A DNA stretch of 64,000 nucleotides from Duganella flavida (GTDB lineage Bacteria > Pseudomonadota > Gammaproteobacteria > Burkholderiales > Burkholderiaceae_D), in NCBI RefSeq assembly GCF_009857445.1, contig NZ_WWCN01000005.1, positions 341,810 to 405,809 of the forward strand, given 5' to 3'. The position numbers and the translations under genes are program-made. How positions within the stretch are numbered: the stretch's first letter is position 1; each line of letters begins with the position of its first letter. This document shows positions 27,368 to 35,826 of the stretch, piece by piece. A model generated the notes under the pieces. That model was not told the origin of the DNA and ran no database searches. It saw only the letters and a program-made list of their open reading frames with translations.

Positions 27368-28245
27368 TGAGTTCTGAATTGTTGATCGCTTTCCTCGCCA
27401 GCACCGCCGGTGCGGCTACGCCGCTGGTGGTGGCGTCGATGGGCGAACTGGTGACTGAGCGCTCCGGTGTGCTCAATCTTGGACTGGAAGGCATGATGCT
27501 GGTCGGTGCGGTGGTCGGCTTCGGCGTTACGCTTACCAGCGGCAGCATGACACTGGGCTTGATCGCGGCGATGGCGGCGGGCATGTTGATGTCGCTGGTG
27601 TTTGGCTTCCTGGTGCTGACGCTGCAAACCAATCAAGTCGCCACCGGTCTTGCACTGACCTTGTTCGGCATTGGCGTTTCGGCCTTCATAGGCCGCAGCT
27701 ACGTGGGACAGACAGTGGAGCGCATGCCTATCCTGTGGGGCTTCGACGGCATGGAGTACTTCTCGATTGTACTGGTGCTGCTGGTGGGCTGGATGCTGGC
27801 GCGCACGCGGCTAGGCCTGGTCATTCGTGCGGTCGGTGAATCGCCGCACAGCGCGCACGCGATTGGCTTCCCGGTGATCGGCCTGCGTTACGGCACGGTG
27901 CTGTTCGGCGGCGCGATGGCGGGCCTGGGCGGCGCTTATCTGTCGCTGGCGCTGACGCCGATGTGGGTGGAGGGCATGACTGCAGGCCGCGGCTGGATCG
28001 CACTGGCGCAAGTGGTGTTCGCAACGTGGAAGCCGCGCGGTGTGCTGGTTGGCGCCTATCTGTTCGGCGGCGTGACGGTGCTGCAGTTCCACGGGCAGGG
28101 CATGGGACTGGCGATACCGTCGGAGTTTTTGTCGATGCTGCCGTACATCGCCACTATCGTGGTGCTAGTGCTGATCTGCCGGAATCCACAGACTATCTTG
28201 TTGAATAAGCCCATGTCGCTGGGGCAGAACTTCAAACCAGATTAA
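27364..28245 (+). CDS. ABC transporter permease 2 (YufQ-like)
   Basis: 293 aa, multi-spanning. Family stretches are [22 protein letters not shown] and [29 protein letters not shown]. It overlaps permease 1 by 4 bases (ATGA). Last gene of the rightward arm; no clear terminator follows. Confidence 0.92.
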   Translation: MMSSELLIAFLASTAGAATPLVVASMGELVTERSGVLNLGLEGMMLVGAVVGFGVTLTSGSMTLGLIAAMAAGMLMSLVFGFLVLTLQTNQVATGLALTLFGIGVSAFIGRSYVGQTVERMPILWGFDGMEYFSIVLVLLVGWMLARTRLGLVIRAVGESPHSAHAIGFPVIGLRYGTVLFGGAMAGLGGAYLSLALTPMWVEGMTAGRGWIALAQVVFATWKPRGVLVGAYLFGGVTVLQFHGQGMGLAIPSEFLSMLPYIATIVVLVLICRNPQTILLNKPMSLGQNFKPD

Positions 28246-28292
28246 GGCCTGTTGTATTCCACGCAATTGCGACAATTGGTGAATTTATAGCA

Positions 28293-28319
28293 TTCAAAAT
28301 ACTTTTATTCTGCCGACAG
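28293..28319 (+). promoter_or_regulatory. Possible FliA (sigma28) promoter for the Aer-like gene
   Basis: GCCGACAG (28312-28319) matches the sigma28 -10 element GCCGATAA in 6 of 8 positions. TTCAAAAT (28293-28300) lies exactly 11 bases upstream, the standard spacing, but is a weak match to the -35 element. FliA control is usual for aerotaxis receptors. Confidence 0.45.
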
Positions 28320-28340
28320 ATCCCTACTCAAGGAGCTGTC

Positions 28341-29987
28341 ATGCGCATGAATTCACCGGTCACGCAAAACGAGTACGTCATGGAGGATGGCAAGACGATT
28401 GTCTCCACCACCGACTTACAGGGCAATATCAACTACGCTAATCCTTACTTCATTGAAGTCAGCGGATTCACGGAAGAAGAGTTGATGGGCGCACCGCAAA
28501 ACATCGTGCGCCATCCAGACATGCCGGTGGAAGCGTTCGCGGATTTGTGGAGCACCATCAAAGGCGGCATGCCTTGGACTGGGCTGGTGAAGAACCGCTG
28601 CAAGAATGGGGACTTCTACTGGGTGCTGGCCAACGTTACGCCGGTGATTGAAAACGGCAAGCAGGTTGGCTTCCTGTCGGTGCGCACCAAGCCTTCGCGC
28701 GAGCAGGTGCGCGCGGCCGATTCGGTGTACCGCGAATTCAAGAACGGTAATCCACGCAAGCTGCGCATCGTAAAAGGGCGTGCCGAATCGACTGGTGTCG
28801 CCGCACGTGTGCTGGCGATGACGCGCATGTCGCTGCCGACGCAGATTGCCGCCGCCACCTCGCTGCTGGTCGGCGTGCTGGCCGTCCTCGCGGTGATGCT
28901 GCTGGCGATGGATCGCGACACTGCGGCCAATGCGCACAACTGGCTGGGCGGCGCGGCGATTGTGGCAATGGCAGGCATGCTGGCGTTTGGCCACACGCTG
29001 TACGTGAACGTGGCGCTGCCGCTGCGGCAAGCTACCAAGGCGGCGCGCATGATGGCGGGCGGCGATCTCACTGCGTCGATTGAAATCCAGCGTGACGATG
29101 AAGTAGGGCAGTTGCTGGCGGCGCTGCGGCAGACCAATATCAACCTGCACAGCATCATCGGCGATGTGCGCGCCAACTTCGATGAGATCTCGGTGGCCAC
29201 CGATGAAATCGCGGATGGCAATATGGATTTGTCGGGCCGCACGGAGTCGCAGGCTTCCAGCTTGCAGCAGACTGCATCCAGCATGGAGCAGTTGACGGCA
29301 ACGGTGCAGCAAAGCGCTTCCAACGTCGCCAGCGCCAACGAGCTGGCCGAGCGCGCGCGCGAGGTGGCGACGCAGGGCGGCACCATCGTGTCGCAGGTGG
29401 TGAGCACGATGGGCGATATCAGCGCCTCGTCCAACAAGATCCTCGACATCATTGGCTTGATCGACGGGATTGCGTTCCAGACCAATATCCTGGCGCTGAA
29501 TGCCGCGGTGGAAGCGGCACGCGCCGGCGAGCAGGGACGTGGCTTTGCGGTGGTAGCCAGCGAGGTGCGCGGACTGGCGCAGCGCTCCGCCACGGCGGCC
29601 AAGGAGATCAAGGAGTTAATCGATAGCTCGATCCAGAAAGTGCAGGCCGGGACTGCGCTGACCAACAGCGCTGGCGTGACGATGGGTGAGGTGATTGATT
29701 CGGTGTGTCGCGTGTCCAAGGTGATGGGCGAGATTTCCAACTCCACGCGCGAGCAAAGCAACGGCATCGGGCAGGTGAATGAAGCGGTGATCAAGATCGA
29801 CGACATCACGCAGCAAAACGCGGCGCTGGTGGAGCAGGCAGCAGCGGCGGCGGGCAACCTCGCGCAGCAGACGCGCTGTGTGTCGCAGGCGATGGCGGTG
29901 TTCAAGCTGCAGCATGGCGCTGGTGCGCCGCCCAAGCGTCCGGTAGCGCCGGCGCCGTCTAAACCGCGCTTGCAACTACAAAGCTAA
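28341..29987 (+). CDS. Aer-like PAS-containing chemoreceptor
   Basis: 548 aa. The N-terminal PAS domain (~10-115: [36 protein letters not shown]) probably binds FAD. A hydrophobic hairpin anchor (~165-215), HAMP, and a long MCP signalling helix pair follow, with the tip EIKELIDSS and the conserved [25 protein letters not shown]. It senses redox or oxygen state and signals through CheA/CheW. AGGAG five bases before ATG 28341 supports that start; ATG 28347 is the alternative. Confidence 0.9.
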   Translation: MRMNSPVTQNEYVMEDGKTIVSTTDLQGNINYANPYFIEVSGFTEEELMGAPQNIVRHPDMPVEAFADLWSTIKGGMPWTGLVKNRCKNGDFYWVLANVTPVIENGKQVGFLSVRTKPSREQVRAADSVYREFKNGNPRKLRIVKGRAESTGVAARVLAMTRMSLPTQIAAATSLLVGVLAVLAVMLLAMDRDTAANAHNWLGGAAIVAMAGMLAFGHTLYVNVALPLRQATKAARMMAGGDLTASIEIQRDDEVGQLLAALRQTNINLHSIIGDVRANFDEISVATDEIADGNMDLSGRTESQASSLQQTASSMEQLTATVQQSASNVASANELAERAREVATQGGTIVSQVVSTMGDISASSNKILDIIGLIDGIAFQTNILALNAAVEAARAGEQGRGFAVVASEVRGLAQRSATAAKEIKELIDSSIQKVQAGTALTNSAGVTMGEVIDSVCRVSKVMGEISNSTREQSNGIGQVNEAVIKIDDITQQNAALVEQAAAAAGNLAQQTRCVSQAMAVFKLQHGAGAPPKRPVAPAPSKPRLQLQS

Positions 29988-29996
29988 GACCATGTA

Positions 29997-30023
29997 CCAT
30001 GTCGCTTTCGACAAGCGGCATGG
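29997..30023 (+). promoter_or_regulatory. Hairpin in the ferredoxin leader
   Basis: CCATGTCGCTT (29997-30007) pairs with AAGCGGCATGG (30013-30023) with one mismatch and a 5-base loop. It ends three bases before the ferredoxin ATG and covers the only GGA that could serve as ribosome site. No T run follows, so translation control is more likely than termination. Confidence 0.4.
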
Positions 30024-30026
30024 AAT

Positions 30027-30305
30027 ATGAAGATTACGCTGGCAGGGCAGGGATGGACGTTTGATGCGGAAGCGCCGGACACGGTGCTGGAAGCGGCCGA
30101 GCAGGCCGGCATACGCCTGCCCAGCTCCTGCCGTAACGGCACCTGCCGCACCTGCATCTGCTTGTCCACCAGTGGTACGGTCGGCTACAAGATTGATTGG
30201 CCAGGCCTGAGCCTTGATGAAAAGCGCGAGGGCTATATCCTGCCTTGCGTGGCCATCGCCACTTCCGATCTCGTGATCGAGGCGCCGGCCGCCAGCACTT
30301 TCTAA
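30027..30305 (+). CDS. Plant-type [2Fe-2S] ferredoxin
   Basis: 92 aa. Cluster ligands are in SCRNGTCRTC (C-x4-C-x2-C) with the fourth Cys in YILPCVAIATSD. A short single-domain electron carrier; partners are not adjacent. The Rieske oxygenase at 20750-21733 lacks a visible electron donor and could be one user, which is speculation. Its end overlaps the AraC gene's end by 4 bases. Confidence 0.87.
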   Translation: MKITLAGQGWTFDAEAPDTVLEAAEQAGIRLPSSCRNGTCRTCICLSTSGTVGYKIDWPGLSLDEKREGYILPCVAIATSDLVIEAPAASTF

Positions 30306-31189
30306 GCGCGCTTGCGATACGCGCCAGGGCCGATGCCGTACTGGCGCTTGAAGGCGCGGTTGAAGGCGGCCTCCGATTGGTAGCCGACCGCTTCACCCAC
30401 TTCTCCTGCCGCGCGGCCCTCATCCAGCAGGCGGGCGGCGCGTGCCATGCGCAACTGCGTCAGCACATCTGCCGGCGTGGCGTTGGCCGCTTGCTTGAAC
30501 AGGCGCGCAAAGGTGGCGCGCGACATGTGGCTGGCGTCGGCCAGTTCTTCCAGTGTCCACGGCTTCTCCGGCGCGTTCAGCATGCCGTTGATGGCTGCTT
30601 GCAGGCGGCGTTCAGCCATTACGCCGAACAGGCCCGGCGCCACTGCTGCCTGCTCCAGCCACGTGCGCATCAACAGCGCGAACAAGGCCGCCGACAGCTG
30701 GCGGATGATCGCTTGCGAGCCGCCGCGTGGGGTTTCAGCTTCTTCCTGCAGCATGCGCATCAGGTGGCGCAGGCTTTGCGCGTCCGGCCGGCCGGCGGTG
30801 CGCACCACCAGCATGGCCGGCAGCGCGGCCAGCAAACCTGCGCCGCCATCGGTATCGAAGTGGAATTCGCCGCACAGGATGTCGGTTTGCGGACCGTCAC
30901 CGTCGTTGCGTTCAAAGCGCAGCAGGCCCGGTTCGGCGTGCAGCGGCGTGGCTAGCGCCGGATCGCCGATGTGCAGCCGGTGCGCGGTGCCGTGCGGGAA
31001 GACGATGATGTCGCCGCTTTGCAGCGCATGTTCGCCGCACAGCGCTTCGCCGCGCACGATCAGGTGGTAGGGAGCGACGCCGCGCGGTGCGCCGTCATGG
31101 TCCAGCACCCAAGGCGCGCCGAAGCGGCAACGCACGTCGAGCGCGGTGCGCACGGGGTAGAGAGACAGGAGGTGGCTGAGGGAATCCAT
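30302..31189 (-). CDS. AraC-family regulator with cupin sensor domain
   Basis: 295 aa. The N-terminal cupin-type domain (~1-165) has HLIVRGEALCGEHALQSGDIIVFPHGTAH. The C-terminal pair of helix-turn-helix motifs (~195-295) includes SHMSRATFARLFKQAANATPADVLTQLRM and YQSEAAFNRAFKRQYG. It is divergent from the AhpD-like gene at 31303, which is its probable target. Confidence 0.88.
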   Translation of the reverse strand: MDSLSHLLSLYPVRTALDVRCRFGAPWVLDHDGAPRGVAPYHLIVRGEALCGEHALQSGDIIVFPHGTAHRLHIGDPALATPLHAEPGLLRFERNDGDGPQTDILCGEFHFDTDGGAGLLAALPAMLVVRTAGRPDAQSLRHLMRMLQEEAETPRGGSQAIIRQLSAALFALLMRTWLEQAAVAPGLFGVMAERRLQAAINGMLNAPEKPWTLEELADASHMSRATFARLFKQAANATPADVLTQLRMARAARLLDEGRAAGEVGEAVGYQSEAAFNRAFKRQYGIGPGAYRKRA

Positions 31190-31302
31190 AACATGCAGAT
31201 GAGACGATTGAGCAAATTATAGAGCATCCTGAGCATTCATCATCGCAGGCGGCAGGCCTAAACTGTGTTCCATACCAACTCACCTCTGAAAGGAAACACA
31301 TC

Positions 31303-31839
31303 ATGTCCCGCTTGTTCACCCAACCAGTCTCGGAAGCTACCGGCCACGCTGCTCAACTGTTCACCGCCATCAAAGGCGCGATCGGCAAGGTGCCGAATGC
31401 CTATCTCACGCTAGGCACGAATAGCCCGGTAGCGCTGGAAGCCGCCCTGAATCTCGATGGTGCGCTGAAAAAAAGCAGTTTGAGCGCGAAGGAAGTTGAA
31501 GTGGTCAAACTGGCCGTCAGCCAGGAAGCCAGCTGCGATTACTGCCTGGCTGCGCACACGTTGATGGGCGGTAAAGCCGGCTTGAGCGCCGATGCCATCA
31601 AAGGCGTGCGCCACGGCCAGCCTTCCGGCGATGCCCGCCTCGATGCGCTGGCAACGTTTGTCCACACCGTGGTCAGCACCAGCGGCGATGTGCCGGCCGA
31701 GGTGGTGATCGCAGTGAAACAGGCTGGCTACAGCGACGCGCAGATTGTCGACACGCTGCTGGCGGTGGCGTCGATCACCTTCACCAACCTGTTCAACCGC
31801 GTGAATGTGACGACGCTGGACTTCCCACCAGCTGATTAA
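31303..31839 (+). CDS. AhpD-like carboxymuconolactone decarboxylase-family protein
   Basis: 178 aa. The redox motif CDYCLAAHTLMG holds a CxxC pair and a His, typical of AhpD-type alkylhydroperoxidase members. Such proteins reduce peroxides or act as thiol reductants. AAAGGA precedes the start. The AraC gene is divergent 113 bases away. The end overlaps the next, convergent gene by 4 bases. Confidence 0.83.
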   Translation: MSRLFTQPVSEATGHAAQLFTAIKGAIGKVPNAYLTLGTNSPVALEAALNLDGALKKSSLSAKEVEVVKLAVSQEASCDYCLAAHTLMGGKAGLSADAIKGVRHGQPSGDARLDALATFVHTVVSTSGDVPAEVVIAVKQAGYSDAQIVDTLLAVASITFTNLFNRVNVTTLDFPPAD

Positions 31840-32141
31840 TCCTTCCTGCGCAGGCGCTGCAGCAGCGCCTCGGTGGTATCGCTGAGCGGTACCCCGTGGC
31901 GCCGCAGCAGCTGGATGTTGAGCACCATATTTTCCAGCACCAGCTTGGCCGCCACGGCCAGCAGCGTCAGGTGCTTGTCTTCGTCGCTGAAGGTCTCCAT
32001 CGCATCGGCCATCTCGCACAGATGGTTGGAAATCAGGCCGCGTAATTCGTGTTCGTCAAACGGCAGGTCGGCGAAGTCGATCGGATCTTCCTTCTCCACT
32101 TCCTGCATCAGCAGTTCCAGTTCTTGCGGCGTAATCGACAT
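31836..32141 (-). CDS. Small conserved-looking hypothetical protein
   Basis: 101 aa from ATG 32141, which has GGAG seven bases upstream. Acidic N-terminal half (ELELLMQEVEKEDPIDFADLPFDEHEL), then predicted helices rich in Leu/Ala and a basic tail RRKD. No signal or membrane segment. I do not recognise the family. It is divergent, 60 bases away, from the MoaD-like gene. Confidence 0.65.
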   Translation of the reverse strand: MSITPQELELLMQEVEKEDPIDFADLPFDEHELRGLISNHLCEMADAMETFSDEDKHLTLLAVAAKLVLENMVLNIQLLRRHGVPLSDTTEALLQRLRRKD

Positions 32142-32201
32142 GCAGCGCTCCGGTGGTTGCGGCGATTTCATTTTAGCCGCAATCGGCATAGAATCGTCCA
32201 G

Positions 32202-32471
32202 ATGGCGCATCTGATATTTACACAACAACTGGGACGCTTCATGACCGTGCCGCAGGTGGAGACCACTGCGGCCGACCTGCGCAGCGCCCTCGATGCCTGC
32301 TTTGCCGATCATCCCCGGCTGCGCGGCTACGTGCTCGACGAGCAGGGCTGCTTGCGCGAGAACGTGGTGATCTTTATCGATGGTCAGCGTGCGCGCGACC
32401 CCAGGCTTTTAGACGACGCGCTGAGCCCTTCATCCCAAGTCTATATTTTGCAAGCACTGTCAGGAGGCTGA
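32202..32471 (+). CDS. MoaD/ThiS-family ubiquitin-like protein
   Basis: 89 aa from ATG 32202. It ends in the diglycine LSGG needed for adenylation and thiocarboxylate formation in MoaD/ThiS sulfur carriers. Core stretches are DLRSALDACF, NVVIFIDGQ and DDALSPSSQVYILQALSGG. No moaE, moeB or thi gene is near. One base separates it from the BNR-repeat gene, so the two are expressed together and may work together. The role is unknown. Confidence 0.8.
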   Translation: MAHLIFTQQLGRFMTVPQVETTAADLRSALDACFADHPRLRGYVLDEQGCLRENVVIFIDGQRARDPRLLDDALSPSSQVYILQALSGG

Positions 32472-32472
32472 T

Positions 32473-33564
32473 ATGTCCGATCGCGCCTACATCGCGACCC
32501 GCAAAGGTTTGTTTGAAGTCTATCGCACGCATGAGGCGTGGCTGCTGGACCAGCAGCATTTCCTGGGCGATCCGGTGTCGATGGTGCTGCCGGATCGGCG
32601 CGACGGCACGCTGTATGCGGCGCTCAACCTTGGCCACTTCGGCGCCAAGCTGCACCGGCGCGATGCGGGCAGCGGCGACTGGCTGGAGGTGGCGGCGCCG
32701 GCTTTCCCGGCCAAGCCGGCCGACAGCGCCGATCCGGTGGAATGGACCGTCAAGCAAATCTGGTCGCTGGCGGCGGGCGGGCCGGATGAGCCAGGGGTGC
32801 TGTGGGCCGGTACGCTGCCGGGCGGCTTGTTCCGCTCGGCCGATCGCGGCGACAGTTGGCAACTGGTGGACGCGCTGTGGAATGTGCCGGAGCGCGCGCA
32901 GTGGATGGGCGGTGGCTACGATGTGCCGGGCATTCACAGCATCTGCGTTGATCCGCGTGATAGCAAGTCGGTGCTGGTGGGGATTTCCTGCGGCGGCGCG
33001 TGGCTGACCGAGGACGGCGGCGCCAGCTGGTCGCTGCGGGCGAAAGGGATGAAGGCCAACTACATGCCGCCGGAACTGGTGGAGGTGGAACAGGTGCAGG
33101 ACCCGCACCGCATCGTGCGCTGTGCGGGCGAGCCGGACAAGCTGTGGTGCCAGCATCACAACGGCATCTGGCGCAGCGTGGACAATGGCGCTAACTGGAC
33201 TGAAGTGAAGCCGGCGGCGCCGGTGTCCAACTTCGGCTTCGTCACCGCCGTGCACCCGCAGGATGGTGAGACAGCGTGGTTTGTGCCGGCCGAGGCGGAC
33301 AGTAAGCGGATTCCGCCGCAAGCCTCGCTGGCGGTGACGCGCACTACTGACGGCGGCCAGCACTTCACCGCGTGGCGCGGCGGCTTGCCGCACCAGCACT
33401 GCTACGACCTGGTGTATCGCCATGGACTGGCGGTCAGCGATTGCGGCCGGATCCTGTTGATGGGCTCGACCACTGGCGGGGCCTGGCTGTCGGAAGATGG
33501 CGGCGGCCAGTGGCAAACCATTTCCACCACTTTGCCGCCGATTTATTCGGTGGCGTTCGCGTAA
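32473..33564 (+). CDS. BNR/WD40-like repeat protein (sialidase-type propeller fold)
   Basis: 363 aa, no signal peptide, so cytoplasmic. Repeated Asp-box-like motifs (SADRGDSWQLV, TEDGGASWSLRA, SVDNGANWTEV, TTDGGQHFTAW, SEDGGGQWQTI) indicate a beta-propeller of Vps10/sialidase type. Sialidase catalytic residues are not evident, so an enzyme activity should not be assumed. GGAGG lies at 32463-32467. It is coupled to the MoaD-like gene; the 3' end overlaps the convergent TetR gene by 22 bases. Confidence 0.8.
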   Translation: MSDRAYIATRKGLFEVYRTHEAWLLDQQHFLGDPVSMVLPDRRDGTLYAALNLGHFGAKLHRRDAGSGDWLEVAAPAFPAKPADSADPVEWTVKQIWSLAAGGPDEPGVLWAGTLPGGLFRSADRGDSWQLVDALWNVPERAQWMGGGYDVPGIHSICVDPRDSKSVLVGISCGGAWLTEDGGASWSLRAKGMKANYMPPELVEVEQVQDPHRIVRCAGEPDKLWCQHHNGIWRSVDNGANWTEVKPAAPVSNFGFVTAVHPQDGETAWFVPAEADSKRIPPQASLAVTRTTDGGQHFTAWRGGLPHQHCYDLVYRHGLAVSDCGRILLMGSTTGGAWLSEDGGGQWQTISTTLPPIYSVAFA

Positions 33565-34157
33565 CTCAGGAACATCTCGACGGTCGCCTCGACCACCTGC
33601 TGTTGCATGGCCGCGCTGAGCGGCGGCTGGTTCAGCGTGACTTGCGGCCAGAAGGCAAACGTCTTCAACTGGCCTTGCAGCATTTGCGACGCCAGTTCCG
33701 GATCAACCTTGGCCAGCTTGCCGTCGGCCTGTGCTGCGCGCAGCCAGGTGGTGACGGCTTCTTCCTTCACACTCAAACGCGCCACCATTTCCTGCGCCCG
33801 CTGCGGTGAGTGGATGGCCTCGGCAATGGCGACCCGCGCCAGGTCGAGGAAGTAGCCATCTTGCAGCATCTCCATCTTATTACTCAATAAGGCCAGCAAT
33901 TGCGCCTTCAGCGGCTGGGCCGGATCGTAGGGCGGCGGTTGCATGGCGGCGGTACTGGTCCACAACTCATGCAATATTTGCGCGAACAGTTCGTCTTTAC
34001 TGGGGAAATGGTTGTAGACCGTGCGCTTGGAGACCCCGGCCGTGGCCGCAATCTTGTCCATGCTGGTGGTTTCAAAACCGCTGGCGCGGAATTCGGCAAT
34101 AGCCGCTTCGACAATGGCTTGCCGTTTGCGGTCGGTCAGTTTGAGGGGCGCGTTCAT
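33543..34157 (-). CDS. TetR-family transcriptional regulator
   Basis: 204 aa. N-terminal helix-turn-helix (~12-58: TSMDKIAATAGVSKRTVYNHFPSKDELFAQIL), then a helical ligand domain. Divergent from the metallo-beta-lactamase-fold gene at 34244; the palindrome at 34201-34215 between them is the likely operator. The ribosome site is weak. Confidence 0.9.
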   Translation of the reverse strand: MNAPLKLTDRKRQAIVEAAIAEFRASGFETTSMDKIAATAGVSKRTVYNHFPSKDELFAQILHELWTSTAAMQPPPYDPAQPLKAQLLALLSNKMEMLQDGYFLDLARVAIAEAIHSPQRAQEMVARLSVKEEAVTTWLRAAQADGKLAKVDPELASQMLQGQLKTFAFWPQVTLNQPPLSAAMQQQVVEATVEMFLSYANATE

Positions 34158-34200
34158 GATTTTATTTTACACCGGGTAGTTTACTTTTTCAAAAACAAGA

Positions 34201-34215
34201 ACTACACTGTGTAGT
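34201..34215. promoter_or_regulatory. TetR-type operator palindrome
   Basis: ACTACACTGTGTAGT is a 15-base palindrome, perfect except for its central base. The extended half GTAGTGTAC (34211-34219) recurs as GTAGTTTAC at 34176-34184, 35 bases upstream. Placement between the divergent TetR and MBL genes suggests joint control. Confidence 0.65.
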
Positions 34216-34243
34216 GTACATTTTAAATCGCAGGAGTACCAAC

Positions 34244-35290
34244 ATGACTTACCCATCTGCCATTGATAGCCTGGACACCTTGTCCGTACCGAGCGCGCCA
34301 CGTTCGCGCGACGGGCGTTTCCGCAATCCGGTGAAGATGCACAAGATGGGCTTTTTCAAGTCGCTGGGCATTATGCTGCGCTTTGCTTTCGACAAGCCGA
34401 AAGACACGGTGCCTTCCCTGCCGATCCCCGTTCATGCGATCACGCAGCAGCAGTTAATGGATGCTCCGGATCGCAGTCTGTTCCGCCTTGGCCACTCGAC
34501 GGTCCTGCTCAAGCTCAACGGCCAGTTCTGGCTGACCGACCCGGTGTTTTCCGAGCGCGCCTCGCCGGTGCAGTGGGCCGGCCCGCAGCGCTTTCACGCG
34601 CCACCGATCAGCATTGATGATTTGCCGCCGATCAAGGGCATCATCCTGTCACACGACCATTACGATCACCTCGACCGCGACGCCGTGCTCAAGCTGGCCG
34701 GCAAGACCGATCACTTCATCACGCCGCTGGGCGTAGGTGACCGCTTGATTGCGTGGGGCATCCCGGCTGGCAAGGTGCGGCAGCTGAGCTGGTGGCAGTC
34801 TACTTTCGTGGCTGGCCTCAAGCTGGTGGCGACGCCGGCCCAGCACTTCTCGGGCCGTAGCCTGAGCGACCGCAACAAGACTTTGTGGGCTTCGTTTGTG
34901 ATCGAAGACCGCGATGTTCGGGTGTTTTTCAGTGGTGATAGTGGTTATTTCGACGGATTTAAAGAAATCGGCCGCCGTTATGGCCCGTTCGACCTGACCA
35001 TGGTGGAAACCGGCGCCTATGACCCGCAATGGCCGGACGTGCACATGCAGCCGGAAGAATCGCTGCAGGCCCACATCGACCTGCGCGGCAAGGTGCTGCT
35101 GCCGATCCATAACGGTACTTTCGATTTGTCGCTGCATGCCTGGCACGACCCGTTCGATCGCATCACCCAGCTAGCGGAAGAGCGCCGCCTGGCTATCGCC
35201 ACGCCAGAAATTGGCCTCCCGCTAGACATCGTCCAACCGCATGCTGAAACCAAATGGTGGGAACCGCTGGTGACTACGCCGTCACGTTGA
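34244..35290 (+). CDS. MBL-fold metal-dependent hydrolase (UlaG / NAPE-PLD type)
   Basis: 348 aa from ATG 34244, which has CAGGAG nine bases upstream (an in-frame ATG at 34214 lies inside the operator). The metal motif is LSHDHYDHLD; further ligands lie in TPAQHFSGR, FSGDSGYFDGF and PIHNGTFDLS. The GHSTVLL start of the fold and overall length match NAPE-PLD-like phospholipid or lactone hydrolases. Substrate unknown. Overlaps the next, convergent gene by 17 bases. Confidence 0.87.
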   Translation: MTYPSAIDSLDTLSVPSAPRSRDGRFRNPVKMHKMGFFKSLGIMLRFAFDKPKDTVPSLPIPVHAITQQQLMDAPDRSLFRLGHSTVLLKLNGQFWLTDPVFSERASPVQWAGPQRFHAPPISIDDLPPIKGIILSHDHYDHLDRDAVLKLAGKTDHFITPLGVGDRLIAWGIPAGKVRQLSWWQSTFVAGLKLVATPAQHFSGRSLSDRNKTLWASFVIEDRDVRVFFSGDSGYFDGFKEIGRRYGPFDLTMVETGAYDPQWPDVHMQPEESLQAHIDLRGKVLLPIHNGTFDLSLHAWHDPFDRITQLAEERRLAIATPEIGLPLDIVQPHAETKWWEPLVTTPSR

Positions 35291-35612
35291 TGAGCTGGCC
35301 GATGGTCTGGCCCAGCGTGTTGACCTGAGGTTTGGGTGGCAGCAGGTCCGCCGGCAATTGCTGGGCTGAGCGCGGTGGATTTTCGATCGCGCTGGTCAGA
35401 TTGACGGTGGGAGCGGGCTTTTGCGCTGCTTGCGTGGCTTGATTGCTCTCGCGCTGGTTGTCCGACAGCGTCTGCTTGTCCTTGCTCAGCTGGGCGCGGC
35501 TAGTCTCCAGCCGGTCGGCGTCCTGGCTGACGCGCACCTGGTCCTTTTGCACTTGCCGTTCAGCCTGTGCAACCGATGCTTGCAGCGCGTTGATGGAGAG
35601 GAGCGAAGCCAC
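35274..35612 (-). CDS. Small coiled-coil hypothetical protein
   Basis: 112 aa. Residues ~10-65 are heptad-like and rich in Gln/Asp/Arg (a coiled coil). A Pro-rich segment and a short C-terminal helix GQTIGQLINVT follow. No signal peptide. A ribosome site (GAGGAAAG) precedes the start. Family not recognised. Confidence 0.6.
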   Translation of the reverse strand: MASLLSINALQASVAQAERQVQKDQVRVSQDADRLETSRAQLSKDKQTLSDNQRESNQATQAAQKPAPTVNLTSAIENPPRSAQQLPADLLPPKPQVNTLGQTIGQLINVTA

Positions 35613-35826
35613 TTGTCTTTCCTCGATGCAAAATTCCGGACATGGTGAGGCAGGATCGTGCTTACAATCTATTGTAGATTAGGCCATAAAAATCGAAAAT
35701 GCAAGGTGAAAACCGGATAGTTGCCGCCGTTCAAGTTGTTGTATTTCCGTCGAAAACGGGCGCTGCGGCATGGCGGTGGATTTAGGGCGCCCGCTATAAT
35801 CAGCGGTCAACTTTACGCAATTGTCT

